From Symbiodinium microadriaticum (taxonomy: Eukaryota; Sar; Dinophyceae; Suessiales; Symbiodiniaceae), in the NCBI GenBank assembly GCA_001939145.1, contig LSRX01000058.1, positions 1,068,543 to 1,132,542 on the forward strand: a stretch of 64,000 nucleotides of DNA, given 5' to 3'. How positions within the stretch are numbered: the stretch's first letter is position 1; each line of letters opens with the position of its first letter. The notes under the pieces are model-generated. The model made no database searches. It saw nothing but the letters and a program-made list of their open reading frames with translations, and was not told where the DNA came from. Of this stretch, positions 1-10,245 are shown piece after piece. A program made the translations under genes and the position numbers.

Positions 1-782
1 GCCCAAACCCCTCCCCCCCTCCCCTTCTCAGAGCGAGATTCGCATGTGTTGGCTCCTGGTGTCATCCTACTGAATGCGGAGAGGTTTATAGACTCGCGGA
101 ATCGAACCCAAAACGTGTGGATATTGTGTACCAGTACTAGGTGCACACTACTACTATTCAACATAGAAGAGGCAATCGTCTAACAAAGGATGCAAGAAAT
201 ACAGGACTCGCTAGAGCTGTGTATGCTTAGTATGACACGAAGCAGCACACAAAACACGGGCCCCCACAACGTACCTTTCTGTAATATTATGATTATTAGT
301 ATTAGTACTACTATTTTTTGTAGTAGTAGTATTATGCCAGACTGCCTCTTTCGGGCCAGCCTCGATCTCGATGCGAGTTACCTTTGCATGAGGCTTGCGG
401 GTCTTCTCCTTTTCTGCTGCCTACCAGAAGCATCTGGCATACCAGCACATGCTGCGCGCACGAGAGGCCCCCAAGGTGTAACGGTGCTGTAGAGTCTTTG
501 GCCTCGACGAACTCTCTGGGCCTTGCATTGGTTGGCAGGCTGCGGCTGTGGAAACCTTCTACAAAGAACTCGCAAGGGGCCTCAGGACCGCTTTCCTTCG
601 CGCCGGCTCTTTGGCTCCATTCTTCGCGGACCTGACAGTGGCCCACTGAGACTGACAGTGGAACAGGCAGCATCTCGGGCCTCGGCCTGTCTCTTCGCGG
701 ATTCTGCTTCTGCTGGCTGCCTGCAGCCTGCAATCCAGACACAATCCAGCAATCATAGGGATGCAGTCGTATCATTGCTGTT

Positions 783-900
783 GTCGCATACACACATACG
801 TCCATGCATGCATACATGCATACATACATACCGTATGTGTGTATTTGACGGTCACATACGTACGCACACATACGCACACACACACACACAGAGAAACACA
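783..900. repeat. CATA/CA microsatellite
   Basis: Interrupted runs of CATA, CATG and finally CA dinucleotides, ending in ACACACACACAGAGAAACACA. This is the same simple-repeat type that recurs in introns and spacers across the window. Confidence 0.9.
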
Positions 901-1521
901 TCGTTCTCTACGTTCTCCGAGCCTCTGCAACGAACTTCGAAATGTGCAGGCTCTCAGGGCAATCCCCGCCTTCTTGTTGCTACCGACGTGCCGCCTTGAG
1001 AGTAGCAGGGTCTGGACCTTGCACTTGCAAACATCTCAGTATGCCGTGTTTGAAATTTGCCGTCGGCTCGGCCTTCTCCAGTGCTTCCTCTGCCCCCTGC
1101 TGACGCAGAGTCTGTGTCACCTGGGAGCCGAATGGCGGTAGACTGCGCAAGGGCCACAAGCTCAAGACAGCTGAGGCCCAGACTGTCAATCTTTCCTCCT
1201 GGGCCAAAGCCTGGACCATCACCAACCCAAGTCCAGCTGTGCAATTCATGCAGGTCCGCTATGAAGGTCCTCCCACTCCTTGGCTGCAAGGCCCAGCCGC
1301 CGAGGCCTCAGAGCTGCAGCTTTGACTGCGAACCGAGCGCCATAAGTTTGCAAAGCCTGAGCCGTGAACGTTGGCGGCAGAAGCCGTGGGGCCATTACGC
1401 TTGCCCATTATGCATAGCTACGTCGCACCAACTGACCGACATGGGATCGTGATGCTAGAGACGGACTCTAAGCAAGCATAGCCACCTGCGCATGCCCGCG
1501 TCTTCGGCATCTGTATTGAAT

Positions 1522-1550
1522 CTATATATATATATATATATATATATATT
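1522..1550. repeat. TA dinucleotide run
   Basis: A pure TA run of about 14 units between unique sequences. It produces spurious Tyr-Ile coding frames on both strands. Confidence 0.9.
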
Positions 1551-2070
1551 TCCATGGGTGCATGGCCTATGTTCGGGCCACCATCACAACGTTGCGCCAT
1601 GTTGTGCCCATCGACGACAAAACACAGCTCGGTTGCGCAATCGGCATATTGCAGCCTCGCCGGAAACGACTCGCCCTTTTGCTCGAAGCCAAAGCTACTA
1701 CAATGCTTCGGGGCCTCGGCTGAGCATCACATGATACTGATAGGGTGGGTGTGCATACTCTACCGAGTTCTAGCGTAGCGTTTGCTGAGAGGCACCTGAA
1801 CTCTGAAATCCCTGATTCTTTCGACCGCAAAGAAATCATGTGCGAATTACGCCGTACGGGAGCGGGGTGCTAAAGTCCCACAATACATTTCCCGGGGTTC
1901 CGAGACATACTTCAGAGGGGGTTCTATATTCTGGTGGTTGAGCCAAATGCCGTGCTAGTTTTGATCTGCAGGCATTTCGCATTTGTAGTCGATGGCAGCG
2001 GAATTGTGTGCATTCGGCATGTCAGCGCGAGTCTGCTCGCTTCCCGCTGGCCGAGCGGGAGAGTCGCTGC

Positions 2071-2100
2071 GGCGCGCGCGTGCGCGCGCGCGCGCGCCCC
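2071..2100. repeat. CG/GC alternating run
   Basis: An almost uninterrupted alternation of C and G of about 28 bases, of the alternating purine-pyrimidine type that can adopt Z-DNA. It lies in the most GC-rich part of the left flank (about 2,030-2,520). No function can be inferred. Confidence 0.8.
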
Positions 2101-5100
2101 AGTCGACCCTGCCATAGCAGTCGCGCGCCGCTGCGCGCTTGCAAGGTCTCGCGCCAAAGGCGAAGTTGAATTCGCTCGACAGTCCACGTTTTCAGCGCTT
2201 GGAGCACGCAAGAGCAACTCAACGGCTTCCGGCAAATTCGGCTCAACGATTGCGCCGCTCGCGTCTCCAACTTGGGCTCTGCCCGCAATCCGCCCGCGTC
2301 TCGGCTTGGGCTCTGCCAGGGGGAAATCTGCTTCTCTCAAGGGCAAGGCGCCAGTCGACGGCTCTCGCTGCCTAGTTACTGGCGGAGCCCCAAACCCGAA
2401 AAGGCGGAGGCGGGAGCCGGCTCAACGGCGCGGGTGGGGCAGCGGCGAGCCCGAACGGCGTCGTTTTCGCACCGCAATTGGGCGCGCCAAGGCTGCCACG
2501 TGGAACGAGATCTATATTGGGGCCTGCTCCGCCAAGGCGCAAACCCATAACTCATAACCGTGTGAACCCTGCAAACCCTAAGCTTGTGGTTCTCGCCTTT
2601 CGCTTGCAACTAGCTCCCAGCCACCCGACTGTTGTGGGCTTGGCCTATGCGCTGCTGAAACTCTCTGTTGACAACTCCTCCAATCCATCGCACCATGGCC
2701 TCCGTCACGTGTGCATCGACTCGCTGGAAGCCCACCGTCTCCCGAATCAGGGTTTTCACCTTGATCTCGTCTTCTTGCTTCCACGCCTCAGCCCTTGCTG
2801 AGTCCACACGGCTCACAGACTCCGTGATCTCTTTGATGCCCACATCACCCAGGGAAATCAGCTCTCGCACAGAGACTGTCGAGGATTCTGGCATCACAAA
2901 GCCACCGGGATTTGCAGCTTGGATGCAACGAATTGCTCGAAGATGGTCCGCACCCTGCTAAGGTAAACAAGACTGCCACCATCTTCCCAATGCGCCGGAG
3001 GTTTGTCTCGAAGACTTGCTCCAAGTTCTGGCTGCCAGTTGTGGACTCTTCGACGATAATGCGGAACCTAAGATGCTCAGCAACACTGCATGAAGAAAAC
3101 GAACAAGCTAGCTAAACCATGCATCGATCGCAGCGCATCGCAGCAGATCAGATACGATCGAACACAGAAGTCGACGCATGATCGCGGCTGCTTGTGAAGC
3201 TGAGACACTGATTGTTCACGAAGAAACACATGAAAAAGAACACGGAGTCGGTTGCAATCGCCGGCGCGACGCTCACGCGGTACATCTCCAGAGCACTTCG
3301 CATTTCCGCCAGCGCGTACCTCCAAGTCCATGACATGAAATGCGTCTGTCTCTCTGCGATCTGCTCTCGGTATCCAGTCCACGAGAGCACAACCAGGCCT
3401 GCCATCCCGCGGGCATTGCACAGCTCTTCCGATGGGGTCTTCACACAGCCAGAAAGCCGTCTTCATGTCAATGAAGGTCGGGTCTGCGATTTTCGTGCGC
3501 TCACGGAGAGGTTCATGAAGCTCTGCGAGAGGATGTATCTCATGCTCACCCCGGCTCTCTGGCTTTGTTCTGCGCGCATGTGATTCACATGTTCTGGAAA
3601 GCCCAGAGTGTCTGCACCCAGCTCTTGCAGCAAGGCAGAGTAGCTGCCGACTGTCTCTGGAGATTCCTCCCACAAGTCGTGGTAGAGCATGTCCATGGCC
3701 TCGGCAATCTTCATGGCCTTCTTCCGCAATCTCTGGTGCTTCGCACGCCGGACAGCAGCAAAGACGAAGCTGGCAGCCACCAACAACGACGCAACTCCGA
3801 CTGCCACCAGGGGCAAGTGCCACCAGATGCATTCATCCTCATGCAGCAGGCGAGGGAATCGCCATACTCGACAATTGTCATGGCCGGCGTGGGAGTAAGT
3901 GCCGCTCGGGCATGGTTGGCACATGGTCCGATCCTCTGTCGAAATGGAGCCCCTGCTACAGCTGTGACATTGGGAGGCCTGCATCTTCGCGTAGCTCCCC
4001 GGGGGACAAAGCACAAGCACTCCCATTGCTGGCAGGAGCCGTGCCTGCCCGACATGACACACCTAAGGTCCGGAGCAGCAGACAGGTCCCTCACCTATGC
4101 AGCAGAGCACCGGCAACAACTTGCCGCATTGACGACATCGGCCTCCGACGAGCTCTCTACAGTGCTGCCAGCTGGACAAGAGAAGGTGGAGCATGTGGTT
4201 TTCAGATAGGCAGCCGTCTGAACACTTGCAGTGGTGCCCACATTCATACCTGGAAATTCTGCCTGAACAGGACCAAGATGAAGGAGACATCTGCTGTCTC
4301 GCAGAACGAAGCCCGAGCAGTTCAGAGTTGCATGGCAGCCCCGCGAGCAGTGGCGAAATCCGCAGGCCGGGAGTTCGATCGATGGCTGGCCAAAGTCCAC
4401 TTCCCCCAACTCAATGAAGCCAGAGTTCACTGGCGCACAGCGGCCCGCCACGCAGGCAAGTTCCGGGCCCGGGCAAGGCAAATTCTTGCAGTCAGGGCAG
4501 CTGTGACTTGCGCCAGCATCCAGAAAGCGAGCCCAAGATCGTGTCATTGACAGCTTAATGCAGGGAGAGTCAGAAAAGTGCGCGAGAATTGATGGCAAAC
4601 CAGCTGCCAAACTCACTTTCCATGAGCCGATGGGCTGGTTAAACGCCACAGTGTTCTCAAACATGGAGCTCATGTCCCTCACATTGGATGTATCCCAGCT
4701 TCCGATTGGCTGATTGAAAGCAGCGGCATCCTTGAACATTGATCTCATCTGTGTCACGGCTGAGACATCCCATGATCCAATAGGCTGATTGAAGGCACTA
4801 GCCAATTCAAACATGAAGCTCATGTTTGTCACAAGAGATGTGTCCCATGAGCCGATGGGCTGGTTGAAGGCATCGGCCCCACTAAACATCGAGCTCATGT
4901 CACTCACCACTGAAGTGTTCCACGAGTCTATAGCTGGCTGCTCCCGCAAACATCTCGTGCATGTCCGCCACAACTGAAGTATTCCACGCGCCAATGGATT
5001 GGTTCAAGGCTGCAGCTTGCTGAAGCATGGACTGCATGTCCATCACTGCCGAGGTGTCCCATGAGCCGATCGGACTATTGCAGGGCACAGCGTAGTAAAA

Positions 5101-5310
5101 CGCCAAGCTCATGTCTATCGCAGCCGAGGTGTTCCATGTGTCCAGTAGCTGGTCAAAAACTTCAGCACGTGAGAACAGGCGGCTCATGCTTGTCACTGCC
5201 GACGTAGCGATGGGTTGGTTGAAGGCTGCAGCATCATAGAACATGGCCCGCATGTTTGTCACTGCTGACGTGTCCCATGTGCCAAGCGGCCGATTGAACG
5301 AGGCAGCGTT

Positions 5311-5363
5311 GATCAGGCAATTGGCTCGTGGGATACTTCGGCCGTGACGGACATGAGCCACAT
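5311..5363 (+). repeat. 53-bp inverted DUF285 unit, copy 1
   Basis: Inside the minus-strand repeat array, this segment reads in frame on the plus strand as [17 protein letters not shown], the normal repeat core. Read on the minus strand it gives nonsense ([15 protein letters not shown]). It is therefore a micro-inversion of one repeat unit. The normally oriented equivalent is at about 5,625-5,680. Confidence 0.85.
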
Positions 5364-5838
5364 CCGATCGGTTGATTGAATGCGGATGCTCCAGAAAACA
5401 TCCAGCGCATGTCTGTCACAGCCGATGTGTGCCATGAGCCGATGGGTTCAGCAAAGGTTTTTCATAGAACATTGAGTGCATGCTTGTCACCATCGACGTA
5501 TCCCATGATCCGATGGGTTGGTTGAAGGCTGCAGCCTTATAGAACATGGCCCGCATGTTTGTCACTGCTGACGTGTCCCATGTGCCAAGCGGCCGATTGA
5601 ACGAGGCAGCTTCACTAAACATGTAGCTCATGTCTGTCACGGCCGAAGTATCCCACGAGCCAATTGCCTGATCAAAGTTGGCTGCTCCCGAAAACATCGA
5701 GTGCATGCTTGTCACCATCGACGTATCCCATGATCCGATGGGTTGGTTGAAGGCTGCAGCATCATAGAACATGGCCCGCATGTTTGTCACTGCTGACGTG
5801 TTCCATGTGCCAAGCGGCCGATTGAACGAGGCAGCGTT

Positions 5839-5891
5839 GATCAGGCAATTGGCTCGTGGGATACTTCGGCCGTGACGGACATGAGCCACAT
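5839..5891 (+). repeat. 53-bp inverted DUF285 unit, copy 2
   Basis: This copy is identical to that at 5,311-5,363, with the same left flank (GAACGAGGCAGCGTT). The right flanks differ. The inversion therefore came first and was then copied by the larger tandem duplication of the array. Confidence 0.85.
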
Positions 5892-6599
5892 GTTGATGAA
5901 AGTTGGCTGCTCCCGAAAACATCGAATGCATGCTTGTCACCACCGACGTATCCCAGGATCCGATCGGTTGATTGAATGCGGATGCTCCAGAAAACATCCA
6001 GCGCATGTCTGTCACAGCCGATGTGTGCCATGAGCCGATGGGTTCAGCAAAGGTTTTTCATAGAACATTGAGTGCATGCTTGTCACTGCCGACGTATCCC
6101 ATGATCCGATGGGTTGGTTGAAGGCTGCAGCCATGGCCCGCATGTTTGTCACTGCTGACGTGTCCCATGTGTCAAGCGGCTGATTGAACGAGGCAGCTTC
6201 ACTAAACATGTAGCTCATGTCTGTCACGGCCGAAGTTTCCCACGAGCCAATTGCCTGATCAAAGTTGGCTGCTCCCGAAAACATCGAGTGCATGCTTGTC
6301 ACCATCGACGTATCCCAGGATCCGATGGGCTGATTGAAGGCGACAGCCCCATCAAACATGTAGCTCCACAAGCCCAGTGGCTCATTGAAGCCATTTAGAT
6401 TCTGGAACAGGCCGCTCATGTTGGTCACCGCAGAAACATCCCACTGAGAAATTCTGCCATATTTGGCGATGAGCTGGGACTTTCTGCCCATATCCCAGGC
6501 GACCACAGCAACCTTCAAATCAGTCCTGCTGACGAAGACTTGCAAGCCGTGGGTTAGCACGAAGGAGCAGTGCAACGCCAAGGCCGCCATCAGGAGCAT

Positions 6600-8590
6600 A
6601 GCTTCGTTGAGAAGTTGGTCGAAAGGTTCCCGGGGTGTTGCAACTGTAGATGCGCTCGTGGTGCTCCGATGTGTTCTTTTAAGGATATGATATAGTTACC
6701 TCTGACTCATCCCGACATGTGCTAAGGTTTGTCCTTTGAGCCCAACCGGCATGCCAACGTTGACAGATAGACTTGATAATATAAATTAGGGAAAATGCGT
6801 GTGAAAAGAAATGGGTTCTCCCTCTCGTTGCCCCCAGCGAACTCTAGGGCCAAGGCAACGGATGTTGCAGATTAGGACGGCATGGGCTAAGGCAGCGGAT
6901 TCTGCAGATTAGGACGGCATGTGCTAGGGTAGCGGATGTTGCAGATTAACAAGGCATGGGCTAAGAGAGCGGATTCTGCAGACGGATTGGGCTAAGTCAG
7001 CTGATGCTGCGGATTAGTATGGCGTGGGCTAGGGGAGCGGATGTTGCAGATGAAGACGGCATGAGCTAAAGCAGGGGATTCTGCAGATCACTGCGGCATC
7101 ATGGCATGCCATCTCGCATTCTTGCGCCTTTCGCCTTGCGAATTGGCGGTTTCACCCAAGCACGCTGCTAACCATCACATGCAGGGGGCAACAGGCTGCG
7201 CAAGCGCTTCCAAATCAATGTGTCACCGGCGTGCTCCGGCGCCGCTGACGCAGCAACATGACACTGGCCTGCTAATTAAGCAGGACAATGTTCAAGGGTT
7301 GCCAACTTGCTGCCAGCCTCGGGGTCAAGGGACAAGGAGATCGATGCCCTGGCCACTTCTAGTTGCCATCACGTTTGATGTAGCTGGCGGACCGCCCGAA
7401 TCCATCAACCCTGAGTGGCCTCTTGCCGCTTTCAGCCCAGCACTGGACTGCCTGGCAATCCCAGCAACAAGTTACGCGCGGGTCATTCATCAATGGGCGC
7501 GGACGGAGGGCATGGCGTATGGCACTCCAATCGTTGCCAAAACAAGAACTAAACTCCACGCCGACAAGTGGCGGTCAATTTGGTTACATCCACACATTTC
7601 AAAGGTTGGAAGGAGATGGAGGGATGTGGGATAAAAACCATGCCTTGTGCTCGCATTGACAAGTTGTCGGTGGAGACAGACGATGGATGGGTGAGCAACG
7701 ATAAAGAAGAGATGAAGCAGAAAGCGCTGGAACATCACAGATCATTGGAAGGTTTTTGCATTGCCTATAATAGACTAGAATCACTAGAACCTGAAGATTC
7801 AAGCACCCCCCCGGAACCTCGCAATACACTTCCCTGTAACCCGTTGCTCTCGGCAGCACTTATTGTACTTCGCCGGGGCGACTTCTCAAAAACAGAACCG
7901 ACACTATAGCAAGTCCTAGCAACAGCGAAACGCTGCCCGAAACTGGATTGTGGGTCTTTCCTGGGGCCGGATCCTCTGTTGCCTCATACCATGCCTGGAG
8001 TTTCAAGCTTTGTTTTGCCTAGGATTGAGGGTTCAGGGTTTAGTCTCAATAGTTGCCCAAGCAACATCGGGGAACAGAGTTCCAACGACGAGCCCGGAAA
8101 AGAAAACCAGTGAATATGTCAGGCTCGAACCTAGGAACATGCGCTTCTTTGGCATTTGCGGGGAGACTGTACTACGGCTCTGAGGAACTCACAACTAAAG
8201 CTTCCGGTCCATCCCTCCTTTAGCGAAACGTTCCACCATGACATGGCACACCAAGAACTATGTAAAAGTTAGTGTTTTTTAAAGCTCCTCACACCATGCC
8301 AGCTACAGTAGGTACAAGTAAACCACAGCAAGTTCAGATGCAACAAGTACCGCCCTTTCATGGCATCGCCAGGCACCTGTTGTAAGCAACGAGCTCGGGC
8401 TTCAAGCAAGCTCCGGCTCCAAAAGCTTGCGGATGTCCCAATGCGAGCAGAGATGAATTCTCGTCAGGCTGAGACTCTCCACTAGAACCCCCGTGCCAGG
8501 CATCTTGCCTGGTTCACGGGGCAAGACTTGGACACTTGGGTTACAGCAGCGGAACTCCCAGACCCAAGCCAACACTCTTCTTAGACTACT
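6600..8590. other. spacer with minisatellite; no supported gene
   Basis: Upstream of the receptor copy I see no exon pattern. An open plus-strand frame at 7,101-7,634 (177 codons) has no family signal and begins inside minisatellite-derived sequence, so it is not called. A spliced-leader relic, sometimes found at the start of retroposed dinoflagellate genes, was looked for near 6,600-6,750 and not seen. Confidence 0.45.
6854..7100. repeat. 37-bp minisatellite, about 7 units
   Basis: Tandem units of about 37 bp with consensus GCGGATnnTGCAGATTAGG followed by ACGGCATGGGCTAAG. Units alternate between a GTTGCAG and a TCTGCAG variant (1 GTTG, 2 TCTG, 3 GTTG, 4 TCTG, 5 GCTG, 6 GTTG, 7 TCTG). This suggests that a dimer of about 74 bp is the amplified unit. 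Confidence 0.85.
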
Positions 8591-8593
8591 CAC

Positions 8594-8697
8594 TGAGCTG
8601 ACAAGTCCGGCATCGAAGCTTGCAAAGCTCAAGGACGTGAAGGAGATGGACCGCCCTTCACGTTCAGCTAGCGCCGCCACCTCCCCAACGTGTGGAG
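8594..8697 (-). CDS. possible single exon, unrecognised
   Basis: The minus strand reads EVAALAEREGRSISFTSLSF and on to DAGLVSS, then meets a textbook donor (GTGAGT). The composition looks like coding sequence, but no family is recognised and no partner exon was firmly linked. A second candidate stretch, RFIRDLPLDEGALVLGSEEK, lies at about 8,970-9,050. Chance open frames remain possible. Confidence 0.25.
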
Positions 8698-9802
8698 CTT
8701 GAGGTTGATGCCACGGATGCCTGAATTGTTCCTAGGGTCCCAGGGTCGGGCTAGGGAGGCCTTCTCTCAGCAAGCGCAAGACCTCCAACGCGACACGGCT
8801 CGTCCGTCCTCGCGATAAGTCCGAAAGGATGGTGGGAAATGTTGGCGACCTTTCGCCAAGCTGCTAGACCTGAGGTGAGGGAGGCTTTAATAAACTCTAA
8901 TGGGTCTCTACACTACCCTCTGACTTTCGGAGAGCAGGAGGCCCAAACGCCACTGGACCCCGAGAATCCCGGCTGTTGGCTCGCAGAGGGAGCTTCTCTT
9001 CACTTCCAAGGACGAGAGCTCCCTCATCTAGCGGCAGGTCTCGGATGAAACGATTATGCCTTTGGCCAAACCCCGTACCTTGAAACTGCCGGCGACCGAG
9101 AGACACGTGGAAGCGCTGAGTCAGAATGCTCTGGAGTCCACTGAATTAGGCTCCAGGATCCGGCAGCTTAAAACCTTACCGCACATACTTAAGGGCACAG
9201 TCTCCAGACCTCGTTTTGGCCTGTGAAGTCATCGGGGGAGTCGGAGGAGTCGCAGACATTCGCAGACATGTGGCGTTCTTGCTCTGGCTACAAATCAAGA
9301 TTGCATCCGTCACCAATTGGCAGGGTGCGCCACTCGGGCAACGTGGTGTACTCCTTCACCTGCATCATCCCAAAAACGAGTCAGAATGATTGAAGGTGTA
9401 ACAGAAGGCCTGCCATCCCTTCGGAAAGCGGTTGCCTGGCGTTGTCTGTCAAGCATCCGGATTACATTTTGGAAATCAAGGGTCAGCACCGCCTACTCCA
9501 AGCCTGCCCGCATGCGATCCCAACTGTGAACCGTGAACCCAAAGTGGACACGGGCAAGATGTCTTCGAGCTGCTGCATGCTGAAGGGCGGGTGCAGAATC
9601 AAACCCCATCTGCAGACTCAGCAGCCGTGGGCATCCAAGAGACGGGCTTGGCGGGATCAGGGCTGCACTGTTGACCCCAGCCGAGGCCTAGTCCTTCTGT
9701 TGCAGCAGTCTTCGCAAATGTAGGACAGGTGGCCGGGAAAAGGGAGATCCAGCACATCTGCTTCACTTGAGACCCGAGCTCGTCGACGACATGCGGGCCC
9801 AA

Positions 9803-9982
9803 GTAGCAAGATGGGCTGGGATGCGGGCTCCACATCGCGATGAAGTCTGAGCCCCTGCATAATGGGACAGCATAGCACTGCGAATCGGCGAGACGGTCGC
9901 TGAATCGGTAGACATCCAGAACGAGCTGAATGAGGCGGCTGGTGCTGCGGGCTGGCTGTTGCAGTGAAGGAGTGTCATGCTT
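9803..9982 (-). CDS. duplicated exon unit, downstream copy
   Basis: On the minus strand this 180-bp unit carries, after a TTCAG acceptor-like site, the frame LVLDVYRFSDRLADSQCYAV continuing to CRGSDFIAMWSPHPSPSCY. It runs on into LGPHVVDELGSQ before a possible GTGAAG donor near 9,765. The balance of hydrophobic and charged residues suggests real coding sequence. The family is not recognised. The neighbouring copy at 10,066-10,245 shares the frame and splice-like site. Confidence 0.45.
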
Positions 9983-10065
9983 AAGTGGGCGAAACGCGTA
10001 GCGTGTAGTGCCGAGCGACGACAACAGGTGTCATCGCCGCGGCCGAGTGTGTAAGTTATCTCAGG

Positions 10066-10245
10066 GTAGCAAGATGGGCTGTGATGCGGGCTCCACATCG
10101 CGATGAAGTCTGAGCCCCTGCATAATTGGACAGCATAGCACTGCGAATCGGCGAGACGGTCGCTGAATCGGTAGACATCCAGAACGAGCTGAATGAGGCG
10201 GCTGGTGCGACGGGCTGGCTGTTGCAGTGAAGGAGTGTCATGCTT
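10066..10245 (-). CDS. duplicated exon unit, upstream copy
   Basis: This is a near-identical 180-bp copy of 9,803-9,982, offset by 263 bp, with only a handful of substitutions (GGGCTGGGAT to GGGCTGTGAT, for example). It encodes the same LVLDVYRFSDRLADSQCYAV frame and then diverges after SPSCY. A tandem exon-plus-intron duplication explains it best. Whether both copies are used cannot be seen. Confidence 0.45.

Larger units (their letters stand above)
1..2609. other. no supported gene; simple repeats
   Basis: I see no exon chain or recognisable protein on either strand. Open frames exist, for example at 1,934-2,557 on the plus strand, but they follow a GC-rich, low-complexity stretch and have no family signal. 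The region holds a TACA/CA microsatellite, a TA run and a CG run, listed separately. It is likely intergenic sequence downstream of the minus-strand receptor copy. Confidence 0.5.
4600..6480 (-). repeat. DUF285 repeat array (coding minisatellite)
   Basis: About 22 units of 75-81 bp, each encoding a variant of [25 protein letters not shown]. Groups of units are duplicated in blocks: the stretch at about 5,217-5,525 recurs at about 5,752-6,120 with about 65 extra bases. This points to unequal exchange as the growth mechanism. Bacterial BspA-like proteins use this repeat for adhesion; its role in algae is not established. Confidence 0.85.
2610..6599 (-). pseudogene. DUF285 repeat receptor-like membrane protein, intronless and frameshifted copy
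   Basis: Reading leftwards from 6,599 there is a signal peptide ([18 protein letters not shown]), then about 22 units of the DUF285/BspA leucine-rich-like repeat (core [16 protein letters not shown]) to about 4,600. A cysteine-rich PAN-like stretch (4,100-4,560) and a GCC2/GCC3-type cysteine module with CPPGSY and CPSGTYSHAG (3,900-4,060) follow. Next are one membrane helix (VAVGVASLLVAASFVFA, near 3,760) and a cytoplasmic domain with THFMSWTWRY and FFFMCFFVNNQ (3,200-3,440), FETNLRRIGKMVAVL (near 2,990) and MVRWIGGVV (near 2,660). The domains follow one another with no introns, yet the frame breaks several times: near 6,040, 4,935, 3,350, 2,970 and 2,910, and at two small inversions. Surface display of the parent protein is inferred. 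I call it a retroposed pseudogene. A working gene with assembly errors is the alternative. Confidence 0.75.

Noticed and set aside
1934-2557. Plus-strand open frame of 207 codons
   Set aside because: Arg/Ala-rich translation of a CG-run and GC-rich stretch; low complexity.
6600-6900. Spliced-leader relic expected at the 5' end of a retroposed gene
   Set aside because: Looked for a TTTTGGCTCAAG-like word on the minus strand and did not find one.
7101-7634. Plus-strand open frame of 177 codons
   Set aside because: Starts at the edge of a minisatellite and has no family resemblance.
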